Source: Micromonospora ferruginea
GTDB taxonomy: Bacteria > Actinomycetota > Actinomycetes > Mycobacteriales > Micromonosporaceae
Length of the DNA: 64,000 bases
Assembly (NCBI RefSeq): GCF_013694245.2
Contig: NZ_CP059322.2
Coordinates: 1,484,001-1,548,000 of the forward strand
Reading direction: 5' to 3'
Position 1 is the first letter of the stretch; each line of letters starts with the position of its first letter. This document shows positions 63,274-64,000 of this stretch, piece by piece. The position numbers and the translations under genes were made by a program. The notes under the pieces are model-generated. The model was not told the origin of the DNA. It did not search any database and saw nothing but the letters and a program-made list of their open reading frames with translations.

Positions 63274-64000
63274 ATGCGCATCCGTTCCCTCGCCCTGGTC
63301 GGCGCGACCACGGCCCTGCTCGCCGCCACCGCCGCCTGCGGCGCCTCCTCGGCCGGTGGCTCCACCGACGAGGTCAAGCCCGTCTCGGTCACCATCGACG
63401 GCGTCGGCGCGGTCGACACCGATAAGACGCTCGCCGGCAAGGTCCCGTCCGACGTGCGCGGCCGTGGCGCCGTCACGGTCGCCACCAACGCCCCCTACCA
63501 GCCGTTCATCGACTTCAAGGTGGAGGGCCGCACGGATGCGTTCGTCGGCCTCGACCACGACCTGTTCCAGGCCGCCTCGGCCCGCCTCGGCCTCAGGGCC
63601 ACCTTCACCCAGCAGCCGTTCGACGGCCTCGTGCCCGGCCTCCAGGCCGCCAAGTACGACGCCATCGCCGGCGGCATCACCGACAAGAAGGAACGCCAGC
63701 AGGTCGCCACGTTCGTCGACTACTCCGCCTCCGGCACCGGGTTCCTGGTCGCCGCCGGCAACCCGCTCGGCGTGAAGACCGTCGCCGACCTCTGCGGCCG
63801 CACCGTCGCCGTGCAGAAGGCCAGCAACCAGGCGAAGAACCTCGCCACGTACGCCAAGGAGAGCTGCGCCGGCCGGCCGCTGGAGGTCAAGGAGTACCCG
63901 GAGAACCCGCAGGCGGTGCAGGCGCTGATCGCCGGCAACGTGCAGGTCGTCGCCGCCACCCGGGTCAACCTGGTGGACACCGCCGGCTCGCTCGCCGGCA
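63274..64000 (+). CDS. Amino-acid ABC transporter substrate-binding lipoprotein (3' end outside window)
   Basis: First 242 residues of a family 3 solute-binding protein for polar amino acids. Lipobox ATAACGA (Cys about 22), then RGAVTVATNAPYQPFID, FVGLDHDLFQAAS, DAIAGGITDKKERQQ and GFLVAAGNP, all typical of this class. GGAAGGA supports ATG 63274. Preceded by the palindromic operators shared with the S51-like gene, it probably imports amino acids or dipeptides freed by those secreted enzymes. Permease and ATPase genes would be expected beyond the window. Confidence 0.9.
   Translation, partial: MRIRSLALVGATTALLAATAACGASSAGGSTDEVKPVSVTIDGVGAVDTDKTLAGKVPSDVRGRGAVTVATNAPYQPFIDFKVEGRTDAFVGLDHDLFQAASARLGLRATFTQQPFDGLVPGLQAAKYDAIAGGITDKKERQQVATFVDYSASGTGFLVAAGNPLGVKTVADLCGRTVAVQKASNQAKNLATYAKESCAGRPLEVKEYPENPQAVQALIAGNVQVVAATRVNLVDTAGSLAG

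Overview
The window is very GC-rich DNA with almost no non-coding waste. It carries multidomain secreted glycosidases with CBM2 or ricin-type (CBM13) modules and Pro/Thr linkers, LacI, LuxR-LAL, MerR and RpiR regulators, and a rifamycin phosphotransferase. This points to a mycelial actinomycete, most likely of the Micromonospora type; the assignment is inferred from gene content and style, not from a marker gene. No rRNA, tRNA, CRISPR array, transposase or prophage gene was found.

Layout. 1-10.4 kb: a partial DesK-type sensor kinase, a membrane protein, a secreted alpha-amylase with two CBM20 modules, a ricin-type lectin, a LAL regulator, an MFS exporter with a neighbouring HTH regulator that has two clear operators, and a lipoprotein. 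10.4-22.5 kb: a Tat-exported GH29 fucosidase; a signalling block (GAF-ANTAR protein, STAS antagonist, and a 1384-residue kinase/receiver/phosphatase fusion); rifamycin phosphotransferase with its rifamycin-associated element; and a Ser/Thr kinase. 22.6-25.8 kb: two paralogous CBM2-GH54 arabinofuranosidases with a CBM2 remnant between them. 26.1-31.1 kb: a tightly coupled five-gene cassette matching the uncharacterised STM4011-STM4015 families (two radical SAM proteins, a phosphatase/sulfatase-fold hydrolase, an ATP-grasp protein and a leucine-rich-repeat protein). This is the best candidate for an undescribed system. 31.2-32.7 kb: a MerR regulator and an Old Yellow Enzyme.

32.8-59.3 kb is a hemicellulose island. 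GH10 xylanase and a CE1-type esterase (both with CBM2) are followed by a ChvE-MmsAB-type sugar ABC transporter. After these come a GH27 enzyme, an L-arabinose operon (araB-araD, a YtfQRT/YjfF-type ABC transporter, araA), a GH43 enzyme, a LacI regulator, a GH127 beta-L-arabinofuranosidase and a third GH54 enzyme. A shared LacI-type operator, close to TGTTAGCGCTAACA, lies in front of nearly all transcription units of this island. In five of them it overlaps the -10 box of a promoter with stereotyped geometry. The model is that secreted enzymes release xylo- and arabino-oligosaccharides, two ABC transporters import the sugars, AraA/B/D carry arabinose to the pentose phosphate pathway, and one or more LacI-family repressors coordinate the whole.

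59.4-64 kb is a second small regulon: two secreted cyanophycinase-like (S51) proteins, an RpiR-family regulator and an amino-acid ABC binding protein cut by the window end. GTAAC-N4-GTTAC palindromes precede the second S51 gene and the transporter gene. Five genes in the window begin exactly six bases after a TANNNT -10 box, which suggests leaderless mRNAs.
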